Assembly: GCA_035384565.1 (NCBI GenBank)
Contig: DAOOIT010000015.1
Coordinates: 47,706 to 111,705 of the forward strand
Length of the DNA: 64,000 bases
Source of the DNA: Planctomycetota bacterium
GTDB taxonomy: Bacteria > Planctomycetota > PUPC01 > DSUN01
Reading direction: 5' to 3'
The notes beneath the pieces are model-generated. The model ran no database searches. It was not told the origin of the DNA and saw only the letters and a list, made by a program, of their open reading frames with translations. A program made the translations under genes and the position numbers. Shown in pieces: positions 50,401 to 58,497 of this stretch (its first letter is position 1; every line of letters begins with the position of its first letter).

Positions 50401-50614
50401 ATCGGCGATCCGGGGCCGAGCAGGCGTAAGAAGCTATCTCAGAACCCACGTGGGTTCTGAAACAGTCTCTAAGTGCTGGCGGGATCACGACATGGGCGGC
50501 AACTCCTGGCTTCTGCCCAAGTGCAGGCGGGGGATGCACTTGCGTGCCGTCGGCGCGGCGCCTACAATGCTGGGGCAACCCGTGTGGCGCAGCCGCCTTC
50601 GGTGCGGAGGTGAT

Positions 50615-51961
50615 GTGAACAGGCCGTACCAGATCTCTCGGCTCGCCTGCGGCGCGCTGTTCGGGCTCTGCGCGGCCGCCCGGGCCGAAGGGCCGCTCGC
50701 CATGACCGACCAGGCGACCCGCGAGCAGGTGATCGCGGCCACGATGCGGCCCTACGACGGCCCGAGCGTGAAGGGCGTGGACGCCTCGACGCTCGACCGC
50801 AAGGTGATGTGCGGCTATCAGGGCTGGTTCGCGGCGGAGGGCGACGGCTCGGGCCGCGGCTGGTTCCATTACGGCGGGCGGGACGGCTTCCGCCCGGGCA
50901 GTTGCTCGATTGACCTGTGGCCCGACGTGAGCGAGCTGGACGCCGACGAGAAGTTCCCGACGCCCTTCCGCCACGCCGACGGCCGCGTGGCGCACGTCTT
51001 CAGCTCGCTCCAGCGCAAGACCGTGCTCCGCCACTTCGAGTGGATGAGGCAGTACGGCCTCGACGGGGTCTTCGCCCAGCGCTTCGGGGGCGAGCTTCGC
51101 CACCCCAAGGGCCTGAACCACGCCACCGTGGTGCTCGGCCATTGCCGCGAGGGCGCCAACCGCACCGGCCGCGCCTACGCCGTGATGTACGACCTCTCGG
51201 GCCTCGGCGCCGGCGAGACGCGGCTCGTGGCGGACGACTGGAAGCTGCTCGTGGACCGCATGCACATCGCGCGCGACCCCAGGGACGCTGCGTACTTGCG
51301 CCACCGGGGCAAGCCGGTCGTGGCCCTCTGGGGCATCGGCTTCAGCGACGGGCGGCGGTACACGCTCGACGAGTGCGAACGGCTCATCCGGTTCCTCAAG
51401 AGCGACCCGAAGTACGGCGGCAACACGGTGATGCTCGGCCTGCCCACCTGGTGGCGCACGCTGCGGCGCGATTGCGTGGCGGACCCGCGGGTGCACGACC
51501 TGGTGCGCCAGGCCGACATCGTGAGCCCCTGGGCCGTCGGCCGCGTGCGGTCGCCCGAGCAGGTGCCGCAGTTCGCCCGCGAGACGTGGGCGCCCGATCT
51601 CGCCTGGTGCCGCGAGCACGGCAAGGACTACCTGCCCGTGGTCTTCCCGGGCTTCAGTTGGCACAACCTGCGCCCCGCGTCGCCCCTGGGCGACATCCCG
51701 CGGCTCCAGGGCCGCTTCCTCTGGACGCAATACGCGGAGGCCGTCCGGGCGGGCGCCACGATGGTCTACCAGGCGATGTTCGACGAGATGGACGAGGGGA
51801 CGGCGATCTTCAAGTGCACCAACGACCCGCCCGTGGGCGAGTCGAAGTTCCTCACCTACGAGGGCCTGCCATCGGACCACTACCTGTGGCTGGTGGGCCA
51901 GGCGGCGCGCCTGCTGCGGGGCGAGATTCCGCGAACCGCGGCGCCGCCCGAGAGGCGCTGA
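50615..51961 (+). CDS. Secreted GH99/GH71-like glycosidase
   Basis: A 448-residue protein. The GTG at 50615 follows GGAGG; a signal peptide (YQISRLACGALFGLCAAARA) follows it. Conserved features of the GH99-like family are DRKVMCGYQGWFAAEGDGSG, SIDLWPDVSELDADEKFP, HFEWMRQYGLDGVFAQRF and VVFPGFSWHN. The active-site Glu residues typical of GH99 (in the WExW and AxNEW motifs) are less clear, so it may belong to a neighbouring family annotated as GH71/99-like. It is probably periplasmic or extracellular. It starts right after the repeat block. Confidence 0.7.
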   Translation: MNRPYQISRLACGALFGLCAAARAEGPLAMTDQATREQVIAATMRPYDGPSVKGVDASTLDRKVMCGYQGWFAAEGDGSGRGWFHYGGRDGFRPGSCSIDLWPDVSELDADEKFPTPFRHADGRVAHVFSSLQRKTVLRHFEWMRQYGLDGVFAQRFGGELRHPKGLNHATVVLGHCREGANRTGRAYAVMYDLSGLGAGETRLVADDWKLLVDRMHIARDPRDAAYLRHRGKPVVALWGIGFSDGRRYTLDECERLIRFLKSDPKYGGNTVMLGLPTWWRTLRRDCVADPRVHDLVRQADIVSPWAVGRVRSPEQVPQFARETWAPDLAWCREHGKDYLPVVFPGFSWHNLRPASPLGDIPRLQGRFLWTQYAEAVRAGATMVYQAMFDEMDEGTAIFKCTNDPPVGESKFLTYEGLPSDHYLWLVGQAARLLRGEIPRTAAPPERR

Positions 51962-51963
51962 CG

Positions 51964-52350
51964 TTAGCCCATCTTCCTGCGTTTCACGACGTACTTCACG
52001 CCCTCGACGTCCCTGAAGTGCGCATCCTGCGTCCACAGCGTAGCGCCGTAGGCCCGCGCCGTGGCCAGGATGATGCTGTCGGCCATCGGCAGCTCTGAAT
52101 CAATGCTGAAGGCGGCGGCCTCGATAGCGAGTTCGTCGTCGAGCGGCACGACCAGCCCTTGGCGCATGAGCGCCGCGGCCTCGACGGCCTCCTCTTCGCT
52201 CTGGTTCCTCACAACCCAGCGGAACACCTCGAAGATGCAGATGCTGGGCACAATGGCGTTGCCCACGTCCTGTATCGGGGGGGCAAAGATCCCAGCGTTC
52301 GGCCCCCCTCCGAAGTACTCGACCCATCCAGAGGAGTCCACGACGTTCAC
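51964..52350 (-). CDS. VapC-type PIN domain toxin
   Basis: A 128-residue PIN ribonuclease with a GTG start overlapping the antitoxin stop by 4 bp (GTGA). The acidic centre is present: NVVDSSGWVEYF (first Asp), CIFEVFRW (Glu), MADSIILATARAYG (Asp) and LWTQDAHF (last Asp). VapC toxins cut RNA, often initiator tRNA. The usual partner gene lies directly upstream. Confidence 0.9.
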   Translation of the reverse strand: MNVVDSSGWVEYFGGGPNAGIFAPPIQDVGNAIVPSICIFEVFRWVVRNQSEEEAVEAAALMRQGLVVPLDDELAIEAAAFSIDSELPMADSIILATARAYGATLWTQDAHFRDVEGVKYVVKRRKMG

Positions 52351-52556
52351 AGCCGGTCCTCTTCTTCCCGCTCGAAATCCGTGTTCATCCCCTTGAGGAA
52401 ACCACGCATCTCCCCAATGTCCCGGACGGGGACGAGCACGACGTGTCCCCTGAGCCTCATCATCTGGATCTTCTGCCCAGGGCGAATGCCCATCGGCTCG
52501 CGAATCTCCTTGGGGATCACGATCTGGTACTTGGGCGACACCGTGACCGCGGCCAT
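52347..52556 (-). CDS. AbrB/SpoVT-type antitoxin (VapB/MazE-like)
   Basis: A 69-residue DNA-binding antitoxin. Swapped-hairpin AbrB motif: VTVSPKYQIVIPKEIREPMG, then RPGQKIQMMRLRGHVVLVPV. The acidic tail (NTDFEREEEDRL) would bind and block the PIN toxin. It is autoregulatory in most systems. It overlaps the toxin gene by 4 bp. Confidence 0.9.
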   Translation of the reverse strand: MAAVTVSPKYQIVIPKEIREPMGIRPGQKIQMMRLRGHVVLVPVRDIGEMRGFLKGMNTDFEREEEDRL

Positions 52557-52644
52557 GGCTGTTCCTCCAACGATAGCCTCTTGGTATTACGATAGCAGGA
52601 GCGATGGGTGGCGTCAAGCGCCGGGGAGGACGATCCTGCGCCTC

Positions 52645-52673
52645 TTGCGCCCGGCGGCCCCCTCACTTAGAAT
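52645..52673 (+). promoter_or_regulatory. Promoter of the FAD oxidoreductase gene
   Basis: TTGCGC (52645-52650), a 17-bp spacer and TAGAAT (52668-52673), 30 bp before the ATG at 52704. Confidence 0.45.
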
Positions 52674-52703
52674 GCCAGGCACAGAACGGAAGGAGTCCGC
52701 TCC

Positions 52704-54122
52704 ATGTCCTGCGATCGCCGAACGTTCCTCAAGGCATCCGTGGCCGCGGCCGGGCTGGGTGTCGGCCTCGCCGTGCCGTCGGATGCCGCCGAGAATCCCA
52801 AAGGAGAAGCCATGATTGATTTCACGCGCCGTATCCCCGTGCGCCACGAGGTGGATGTGTTTGTGGCCGGAGGCGGGCCGGCGGGCCTGGCCGCCGCCGT
52901 GGCCGCGGCGCGGCAGGGACGCAAGGTGTTCCTCGCCGAACGCCACACGTGCCTGGGCGGCATGGGCACGGCGGGCATGGTGCCCGTGTTCATGCAGTTC
53001 ACCGACGGCGTGAACTTCCTGGCCGGCGGCATCGGCCGCGAGGTGGCCGACAAGCTGGCGAGGGCCAGCGGCTTCCCGCTCCGCGACGGCCTGCCCATCA
53101 AGGCCGAGGTGCTCAAGCGCCTCTACGACGCGCTCCTCGCCGAGGCAGGGGTGGACTTCACCTTCGAGACGCTGCTCATCGGGGCCGAAAAGGACGCACC
53201 CGACCGCGTCGGCCACGCCGTCCTGGCCGCCAAGAGCGGCCTCTTCGCCGTCAAGGCGAAGGTCTTCGTGGACGCGACGGGCGACGGCGACCTGGCGGCC
53301 TGGGCGGGCGCGCCCTTCGAGAAGGGCGACAAAGACGGCGGCCTGATGCCCGGCACCCTCTGTTCGCTGTGGGCGAACATAGACTGGGAGACCGTCCGCA
53401 AGAGCGGCCTGGGCGCCGGCGAGAGCCGCCTCGAGGCGGCCTTCAGGGACAAGGTGTTCACCATCGAAGACCGCCACCTGCCCGGCATGTGGCAGGTGGG
53501 CGACGACATCGGCGGCGGCAACATCGGCCACACCTTCGGGGTGGACAGCACGGACGAGCGCTCGGTCACGAAGGCCCTCCTGTGGGGCCGCCAGTCGCTC
53601 CTCGAATACGAGCGCTACTACAAGCAGTACCTCAAGGGCTTCGAGAAGATGACCCTCGTCGCCACCGGCTCGCTCCTCGGCATCCGCGAGAGCCGCCGCA
53701 TCCTGGGCGACTACGTGCTCTGCCTCGACGACTTCAAGAAGCGGGCCGTCTTCCCCGACGAGATCGGCCGCTACTCGTACCCCGTGGACATTCACGCCTC
53801 GAAACCCGACGAGGCCAACTACAAGCAGTTCGCCGAGGAGTTCAAGACCCTGCGGTACGGCAAGGGCGAGAGCTACGGCATCCCCTACCGAGTCCTCGTG
53901 CCCCGGAAGCTCTCGAACGTCCTGGTCGCCGGCCGCTGCGTCAGCTCCGACCGCTACATCCAGGGCTCGATTCGCGTGATGCCTGGGTGCTTCATCACCG
54001 GCCAGGCGGCGGGCGTGGCCGCGGCCCTCGCCGTCGAGAAGGGCACCGACACCCGCGGCGTGCCCGTCTCCGAGCTTCAGGCCCGCCTCAAGAAGCTCGG
54101 CGCTTACCTCCCAAACTGCTGA
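52704..54122 (+). CDS. Tat-exported FAD-dependent oxidoreductase
   Basis: A 472-residue flavoprotein. The Tat signal CDRRTFLKASVAAAGLG is followed by the FAD-binding dinucleotide fold VDVFVAGGGPAGLAAAVAAARQG. It has the FAD_oxidored-family stretches ERHTCLGGMGTAGMVPVF, KVFVDATGDGDLAAWAG and GRCVSSDRYIQGSIRVMPGC. Related planctomycete proteins are numerous and often lie in sugar-degradation loci, but their substrates are mostly unknown. The ATG follows GGAAGGAG. The 3' end overlaps the convergent TGT-like gene by 19 bp. Confidence 0.88.
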   Translation: MSCDRRTFLKASVAAAGLGVGLAVPSDAAENPKGEAMIDFTRRIPVRHEVDVFVAGGGPAGLAAAVAAARQGRKVFLAERHTCLGGMGTAGMVPVFMQFTDGVNFLAGGIGREVADKLARASGFPLRDGLPIKAEVLKRLYDALLAEAGVDFTFETLLIGAEKDAPDRVGHAVLAAKSGLFAVKAKVFVDATGDGDLAAWAGAPFEKGDKDGGLMPGTLCSLWANIDWETVRKSGLGAGESRLEAAFRDKVFTIEDRHLPGMWQVGDDIGGGNIGHTFGVDSTDERSVTKALLWGRQSLLEYERYYKQYLKGFEKMTLVATGSLLGIRESRRILGDYVLCLDDFKKRAVFPDEIGRYSYPVDIHASKPDEANYKQFAEEFKTLRYGKGESYGIPYRVLVPRKLSNVLVAGRCVSSDRYIQGSIRVMPGCFITGQAAGVAAALAVEKGTDTRGVPVSELQARLKKLGAYLPNC

Positions 54123-55192
54123 GGCCGCTCGCTGTTTCTGAGCCGCCCCATGAGCATCGCGTAGAAGCGCAGGTTGTGGACGGTGGCGAGGCGCCAGGCG
54201 AGGGAATCGCCGATGGCGAAGAGGTGGTGGAGGTATGCCCGCGAGTAGGCCCGACAGCACAGGCAGTCGCAGGCGTCCGAGACCGGGCCGCGGTCGCGGC
54301 GGTGCGCGGCGTCGCGGAGGTAGAGGCGGTCGTAGGACAAGTCGCCCTGCGTGCCGAAGACGTAGAGGCGGCCGCGGCGGGCGTCGCGGGTGGGCAGCGC
54401 GCAGTCGAACAGGGTGTAGCCCATCCGCGCGCAGGCGACGAGCGCGCCGGGGCTGCCGAGGCCGAGCGCATAGCGCGGCCGGTCGCACGGCATCAGGTCG
54501 GCCGTGAGGGCGAGGATATCGTCGAGCAGGCGCCCGTGGGCGTCGAACGGCCAGCCGCCGAAGCCGTAGCCGTCGAAGCCCATGGCCACCAGTTCCCTTG
54601 CGCACAGCCGGCGCAGCTCGGCGTCGGCCCCGCCCTGAATGACGGCGAACAATAACGGGCGAACGGCTTCGGGAGAAGACCGCCTGCTCACCCCCCGCTC
54701 GAACTCGGCCTTGCACCGCTCGGCCCAGGCGATGGTGCGGGCGACCGAGGCCGCCTGCTCGTCGCGCGGCGCCGTGGGGTGCGTGCAGTCGTCGAGACAC
54801 ACCAGGATGTCGGCCCCCAACCGCAGTTGGACTTGGATGGACTTCTCGGGGCTGAGGCGTCCCGCCTTCCCCCCCTCAGCGAGGCGGAAGATCGCCTCTC
54901 GCCTCGTCAGCGTGCCCAGCTTCGGGTTCTGGCGGATGAGCGAGAAGACCTGGAACCCACCCGAATCGGTGATGACGGGGCGTTGCCAGCCCATCAGGCG
55001 GTGGACGCCACCCATCGCCGCGACGGCCTTCGAGCCTGGCCGGCGCGCCAGATGGAACGCGCACACAACCAGCCCTGGGACCCCGCATGCCTCCAGGTCG
55101 GCGGCATCGAGCGAGCGCACCACGGCCCGCGTAGCATCGGGGAAAAACGCCGGCAACGCCACATCGCCGTGAGGGGTGCGGATTGAGGGCAT
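54104..55192 (-). CDS. tgt: tRNA-guanine transglycosylase-like enzyme
   Basis: A 362-residue enzyme. The ATG at 55192 is used (GTG at 55201 is in frame but lacks a ribosome site). TGT hallmarks are VITDSGGFQVFSL (catalytic Asp), CLDDCTHP, LLFAVIQGGADAELR, the nucleophile in LFDCALPTRDARRG, and the zinc site CDCLCCRAYSRAYLHHL. TGT swaps guanine 34 of certain tRNAs for a queuosine precursor. The N-terminal part (RAVVRSLDAADLEACG, VCAFHLARRPGS) is less typical, so a related base-exchange enzyme is possible. No queuosine synthesis gene is nearby. Confidence 0.85.
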   Translation of the reverse strand: MPSIRTPHGDVALPAFFPDATRAVVRSLDAADLEACGVPGLVVCAFHLARRPGSKAVAAMGGVHRLMGWQRPVITDSGGFQVFSLIRQNPKLGTLTRREAIFRLAEGGKAGRLSPEKSIQVQLRLGADILVCLDDCTHPTAPRDEQAASVARTIAWAERCKAEFERGVSRRSSPEAVRPLLFAVIQGGADAELRRLCARELVAMGFDGYGFGGWPFDAHGRLLDDILALTADLMPCDRPRYALGLGSPGALVACARMGYTLFDCALPTRDARRGRLYVFGTQGDLSYDRLYLRDAAHRRDRGPVSDACDCLCCRAYSRAYLHHLFAIGDSLAWRLATVHNLRFYAMLMGRLRNSERPQQFGR

Positions 55193-55221
55193 GGTCTTCA
55201 CCGGGGCGGCTGCCTGGGACC

Positions 55222-56154
55222 TCAGTGCGCAAAGGCCAAGCTCATCTGTTCCGCCGTCCGGGGCCTCGGGAACTCTGACAGAGGCGCTTCGTAGCCCGGC
55301 TTGACCAGGAGGGCCTCAACCATCGCGTTGCGCAGGCTCTCCGTTGGGCCCACGTGGTAGAAATGGGTGGCGGTTCTCTCAACGGCGAATGCCCAGTGTC
55401 GCCGGATATAGTCGTTGGACCGGTACCTGTTCTCCTTCCACATGGAGAGCGCGAATCCGCAAGGCAACTCCCGGGCGACCCCCGCCAGCGCTGCGGCATC
55501 CTTCTCAGACCATTGGCTGAAGTAGTCCGTGTGGCGCCCAACGTAGGGCGGGTCGAGGTAGGCGAAGTCCTCGGCTGAGAGTCCGCTCAGGGCCTCTCGC
55601 CAGCCCACGCACCGGAACTCCCACTGCCTGCCCCGCATCATGTCTTGGAGCGCGGCGACCTGGTTGACGATCTTGGTCACATAGGCTTGTTGGAACCGCT
55701 CGGTCTTCCGACAGAAAGGGACATTGAACCCCCCTCTTCGGTTGAAGCGCATGACCCCGTTGAAACAAGCGCGGTTCAGAAGAAGAAAGTCCAGCGGGTC
55801 TCCTGCCTCGTTGAAACGGTCCCGTACCGCATAGTAGTGCCTCTCACCCAGGGCAGCCAAACGCTCCCCTTCTCGAGTGAGGTGTTCCCCCACGGACCTC
55901 GGCGTCAGCCGTCCCTCGATGGTCGCTTGGTAGAAACGGATGAGGTGCGGATTGCTGTCGCAGGCCAGAGCGCGTTGCGGCAACACATTGAACAGCACCA
56001 CGCCAGAGCCGAGGAAAGGCTCTACCCAAGCCCCCTGCCCGTCCCACCGGATGTTCCGCAGGATGAAGGGCACAAGCTTTGTCTTTATGCCCTGGCACTT
56101 GATCGGCGGCACGAGAACCCTGCGGATAGCTCTGGGCAACGGCTGAACGGTCAC
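55222..56154 (-). CDS. Adenine-N6 DNA methyltransferase (Dam/D12 class) of the EcoRV-like system
   Basis: A 310-residue enzyme with a GTG start inside a 4-bp overlap with the nuclease gene. Motif X IKCQGIKTKLV, motif I AWVEPFLGSGVVLFN, and motif IV FAYLDPPYVGRHTDYF give the alpha-class order shared with Dam, DpnM and M.EcoRV. An insert with LNRACFNGVMRFNRRGGFN is typical of the D12 group. It should protect the site cut by the upstream nuclease (predicted GATATC). Confidence 0.88.
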   Translation of the reverse strand: MTVQPLPRAIRRVLVPPIKCQGIKTKLVPFILRNIRWDGQGAWVEPFLGSGVVLFNVLPQRALACDSNPHLIRFYQATIEGRLTPRSVGEHLTREGERLAALGERHYYAVRDRFNEAGDPLDFLLLNRACFNGVMRFNRRGGFNVPFCRKTERFQQAYVTKIVNQVAALQDMMRGRQWEFRCVGWREALSGLSAEDFAYLDPPYVGRHTDYFSQWSEKDAAALAGVARELPCGFALSMWKENRYRSNDYIRRHWAFAVERTATHFYHVGPTESLRNAMVEALLVKPGYEAPLSEFPRPRTAEQMSLAFAH

Positions 56155-56960
56155 GTAGGCAGTCCCTTGTGCTTCAAGTAGCTCTTGAGGTTCGTGTAGG
56201 GTCTCTTGGGCAGTTCCGCTGCCCGGGCCATATCTGCCGTGAGATAGAACATCCAGTAGTCGTCGAACGTCTCCCGGCCGAGGTCCGAGAACGGCCCGGC
56301 CCCCGCGACCAACTCCGAGATAGCGGTGACGGAGCCGATGTTCTTGGTGTTGCCGCTGCCGGGCCGGTCGGAGGAGATCCTGTACTTCTCCTGAACGAAA
56401 AAGGCGAAGTCCGAGATGGCGGACGAAATGCTCTCGAGTTCGTCGAGGGTATACCTCCGGCGCTCGTCCGGTCGGCGTGGCGCTTGGGAGTAGATGATCC
56501 CCAGGACGAAGTGCCCCTGGTAGGATGCATACGGAAAGGTGATGTTCTTCTTGCTCTGCCTATCTCGGAAGTAGCCGGTGAAGGCGCCAAGCGTCATGCC
56601 GTTCACTTGGTTGGCATTCACGCGGTACGTGCTCTTGAGGTCGAGGGCGAACCGATGTCCCTGGGCGTCAACAAAGCTGATGTCGGGGTAGAAGTTCTGG
56701 TGCTCCGCCAACACCATCTTGAGGCGATGCGCCTCGGCAAAGCGCGCCAGCTCCGGAAAGAGCAGCAGCTCCATCACTTTGGAGATGACCTTCGTGTCCA
56801 CGGACAGGGAGTAGATGTTCCTCGCGATGTCTATGAAGCCCTTGATGATCCAATCGCCCCGGTCCGTGGCGACGGCCCTGGTAAACGTGGCCACGCGCGT
56901 TTGGAGCGCCTTCAGGAAGGATTCGCTGTCCAAGGGGCTTCCGGCCTCCGAGAAAGGCAC
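56151..56960 (-). CDS. EcoRV-like type II restriction endonuclease
   Basis: A 269-residue protein. It has the EcoRV signature in order: VDTKVISKVMELL (E64, like EcoRV E45), YPDISF (D93) and LDLKSTY (D107, K109) for D74, D90 and K92, and the recognition-loop match PGSGNTKNIGSV (residues 200-211) to the EcoRV stretch GSGNTTNIGS. GATATC specificity is predicted. It starts at GTG 56960, directly after an in-frame TAG and without a ribosome site, so it is probably translated from a short or absent leader. It precedes and overlaps its methyltransferase gene. Confidence 0.9.
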   Translation of the reverse strand: MPFSEAGSPLDSESFLKALQTRVATFTRAVATDRGDWIIKGFIDIARNIYSLSVDTKVISKVMELLLFPELARFAEAHRLKMVLAEHQNFYPDISFVDAQGHRFALDLKSTYRVNANQVNGMTLGAFTGYFRDRQSKKNITFPYASYQGHFVLGIIYSQAPRRPDERRRYTLDELESISSAISDFAFFVQEKYRISSDRPGSGNTKNIGSVTAISELVAGAGPFSDLGRETFDDYWMFYLTADMARAAELPKRPYTNLKSYLKHKGLPT

Positions 56961-56980
56961 CTAGCACCAATCCCAAGCAC

Positions 56981-57009
56981 ATCGTACTCCCAGCTCCCGG
57001 CGAAGTCAA
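56981..57009 (-). promoter_or_regulatory. Promoter of the EcoRV-like operon
   Basis: On the minus strand TTGACT (57004-57009), a 17-bp spacer and TACGAT (56981-56986). The transcript would start about 13 nt before the GTG start codon. Confidence 0.6.
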
Positions 57010-57045
57010 GTCATCTGCGGAAGGCCGCTTACCCAGAGGTCGGGA

Positions 57046-58341
57046 TCACCCTCGCTCGCCACGGGCGTGGATTTCATAGGCGGCGACGTCGCGGAGCCAG
57101 GCGGCGCCGACGGGCACGTCGGCCCACAGGCACGCATAGTCCCACACGGCGGCGAAGGGGAGCTCGGCGCGGTGCTCGACGAGGGCGAGCTTGGCCGCGC
57201 CGTTGCCGGCCTCTTCGCGCCCGGCGATGGCCTCGAAGGGCTCGATCAGGGCGTAGAGGAGCGCCTTGCGCAACGCCCGCGCGCCGATCACCCACGCGGC
57301 CACGCGGTTGATGCTGGCGTCGAAGTAGTCGAGCGCCCACAGGATGTCGCCCAGGGCGCCGCTGCGGACCGCTTCGTCGCAAACGGCGCGCAACTCGTCG
57401 GTGAAGCGGACCACGTGGTCGCTGTCCCACCGGATGCCGCGGCTGGCGTGGATGAGCAGTTTGTCCACGAACAGCAGCGTGGCGGAGAGCTTGTCTGCCA
57501 CGCTCTCGGTGGGGTGGAAGTGCCCGAGGTCGTAGCACAGGGCGACGCCGCGCGTGGCCGCGTAGGCGAGGTAGAACTCGTGCGAGCCGACCGTGTAGTC
57601 CTCGCACCCGATGCCGAAGAGCTTGCTCTCGACGGCGTCTACCACGTGCGGGAGCTTGCGGTCGAGGACTTCGTCGAGGGCGTGGAGCAGGCGGTGGCGC
57701 GGGCCCATGCGGTCTACGGCAGAGTCCTTGCGGCCGTCGGGGATCCAGATATTGTTGATGCAGGGCGAGCCGAGGGCCTTGCCGATGGCATTGGCGATGC
57801 GGCGGGTGGCGAGGCAGTGGCGAATCCAGAAGGCGCGGGCCGCGTCGTCGGAGCTCGACAGCGTGAGGCCGTCCTTCACCATCGGGTGCGCGAAGAGGGT
57901 GGGATTGAAGTCGAGGCCGCGGCGGCGGGCCTTCGACCAGTCAATCCAGCGGGCGAAGTGCTTGGGCTCCAGCTCGTCGCGGTCCACGCGCCGGCCGCCG
58001 GTTTCGGCGTACATGGCGTGGATGTTGAAGCGGAGCTTGCCGGGGATGAGAGCGGCCGCGGCATCGAAGTCGGCGCGGATCTCGTCGCCGTTGCGGGCCG
58101 CACCGGGGTAGTTGCCCGTGGCCTGGAGGCCGCCGGAATCTACCGCGCCCTCGTGAACCTCGAGTCCGCGCACGTCGTCGGCTTGCCAGCACTGGACCGA
58201 GATGGGGATGGCCAGGGCGGCGCGCATCGCCTGATCGGCGTCCACGCCGAGCGCGGCGAAGCGCTCGCGGGCCAGCTTGTACGCGGCGCGCACGTGCGCG
58301 GCCTTCGGGGGCTGGGTCACGTCAAGGGCCTTCTTCGGCAT
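57046..58341 (-). CDS. rhaA: L-rhamnose isomerase
   Basis: A 431-residue TIM-barrel isomerase that converts L-rhamnose to L-rhamnulose. The ATG at 58341 follows AGGAGG by 6 bp. The N-terminus ALAIPISVQCWQADDVRGLE is typical of RhaA, as are ELEPKHFARWIDWSKARRRGLDFNPT (about 140-165), IWIPDGRKDSAVDRM, KLFGIGCEDYTVGSHEFYLAY (metal-ligand Glu/Asp) and LCYDLGHFHPTESVADK. The length fits the family. No rhamnulose kinase or aldolase gene is nearby, so the pathway is split. Confidence 0.93.
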   Translation of the reverse strand: MPKKALDVTQPPKAAHVRAAYKLARERFAALGVDADQAMRAALAIPISVQCWQADDVRGLEVHEGAVDSGGLQATGNYPGAARNGDEIRADFDAAAALIPGKLRFNIHAMYAETGGRRVDRDELEPKHFARWIDWSKARRRGLDFNPTLFAHPMVKDGLTLSSSDDAARAFWIRHCLATRRIANAIGKALGSPCINNIWIPDGRKDSAVDRMGPRHRLLHALDEVLDRKLPHVVDAVESKLFGIGCEDYTVGSHEFYLAYAATRGVALCYDLGHFHPTESVADKLSATLLFVDKLLIHASRGIRWDSDHVVRFTDELRAVCDEAVRSGALGDILWALDYFDASINRVAAWVIGARALRKALLYALIEPFEAIAGREEAGNGAAKLALVEHRAELPFAAVWDYACLWADVPVGAAWLRDVAAYEIHARGERG

Positions 58342-58398
58342 TGGGGCCTCCTGCCTAGACACAGCTAGTGCGGCAGCAAAGAGGGTGTTTGGAGGGTA

Positions 58399-58445
58399 GG
58401 ATGAATGGATGGCTGCCTGACACCCATCCACCCATCCATTCATCC
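58399..58445. repeat. 14-bp perfect inverted repeat between rhaA and the GH38-like gene
   Basis: GGATGAATGGATGG (58399-58412) and CCATCCATTCATCC (58432-58445) pair around a 19-nt loop. The arms are runs of GGATGAAT-type tetramers. It lies between two minus-strand genes and could act as a terminator or be another repeat family. Confidence 0.55.
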
Positions 58446-58497
58446 ACTCCCGACCTGTGCACACGGGTGCCGCTGCATGGAGCGGACCGTCTGCATT

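Larger units (their letters stand above)
49435..50614. other. 1.2-kb gene-free block of dispersed repeats
   Basis: No supported gene. Open frames on both strands translate repeat motifs (e.g. LVPTLCVGTG). It contains a 33-bp perfect inverted repeat, several Planctomycetota-style palindromes and the inverted copy of the composite repeat of the left end; each is listed separately. Confidence 0.65.

Noticed and set aside
49817..52036. 739-codon minus-strand open frame
   Set aside because: Mostly antisense to the GH99-like gene, and its remainder translates repeats.
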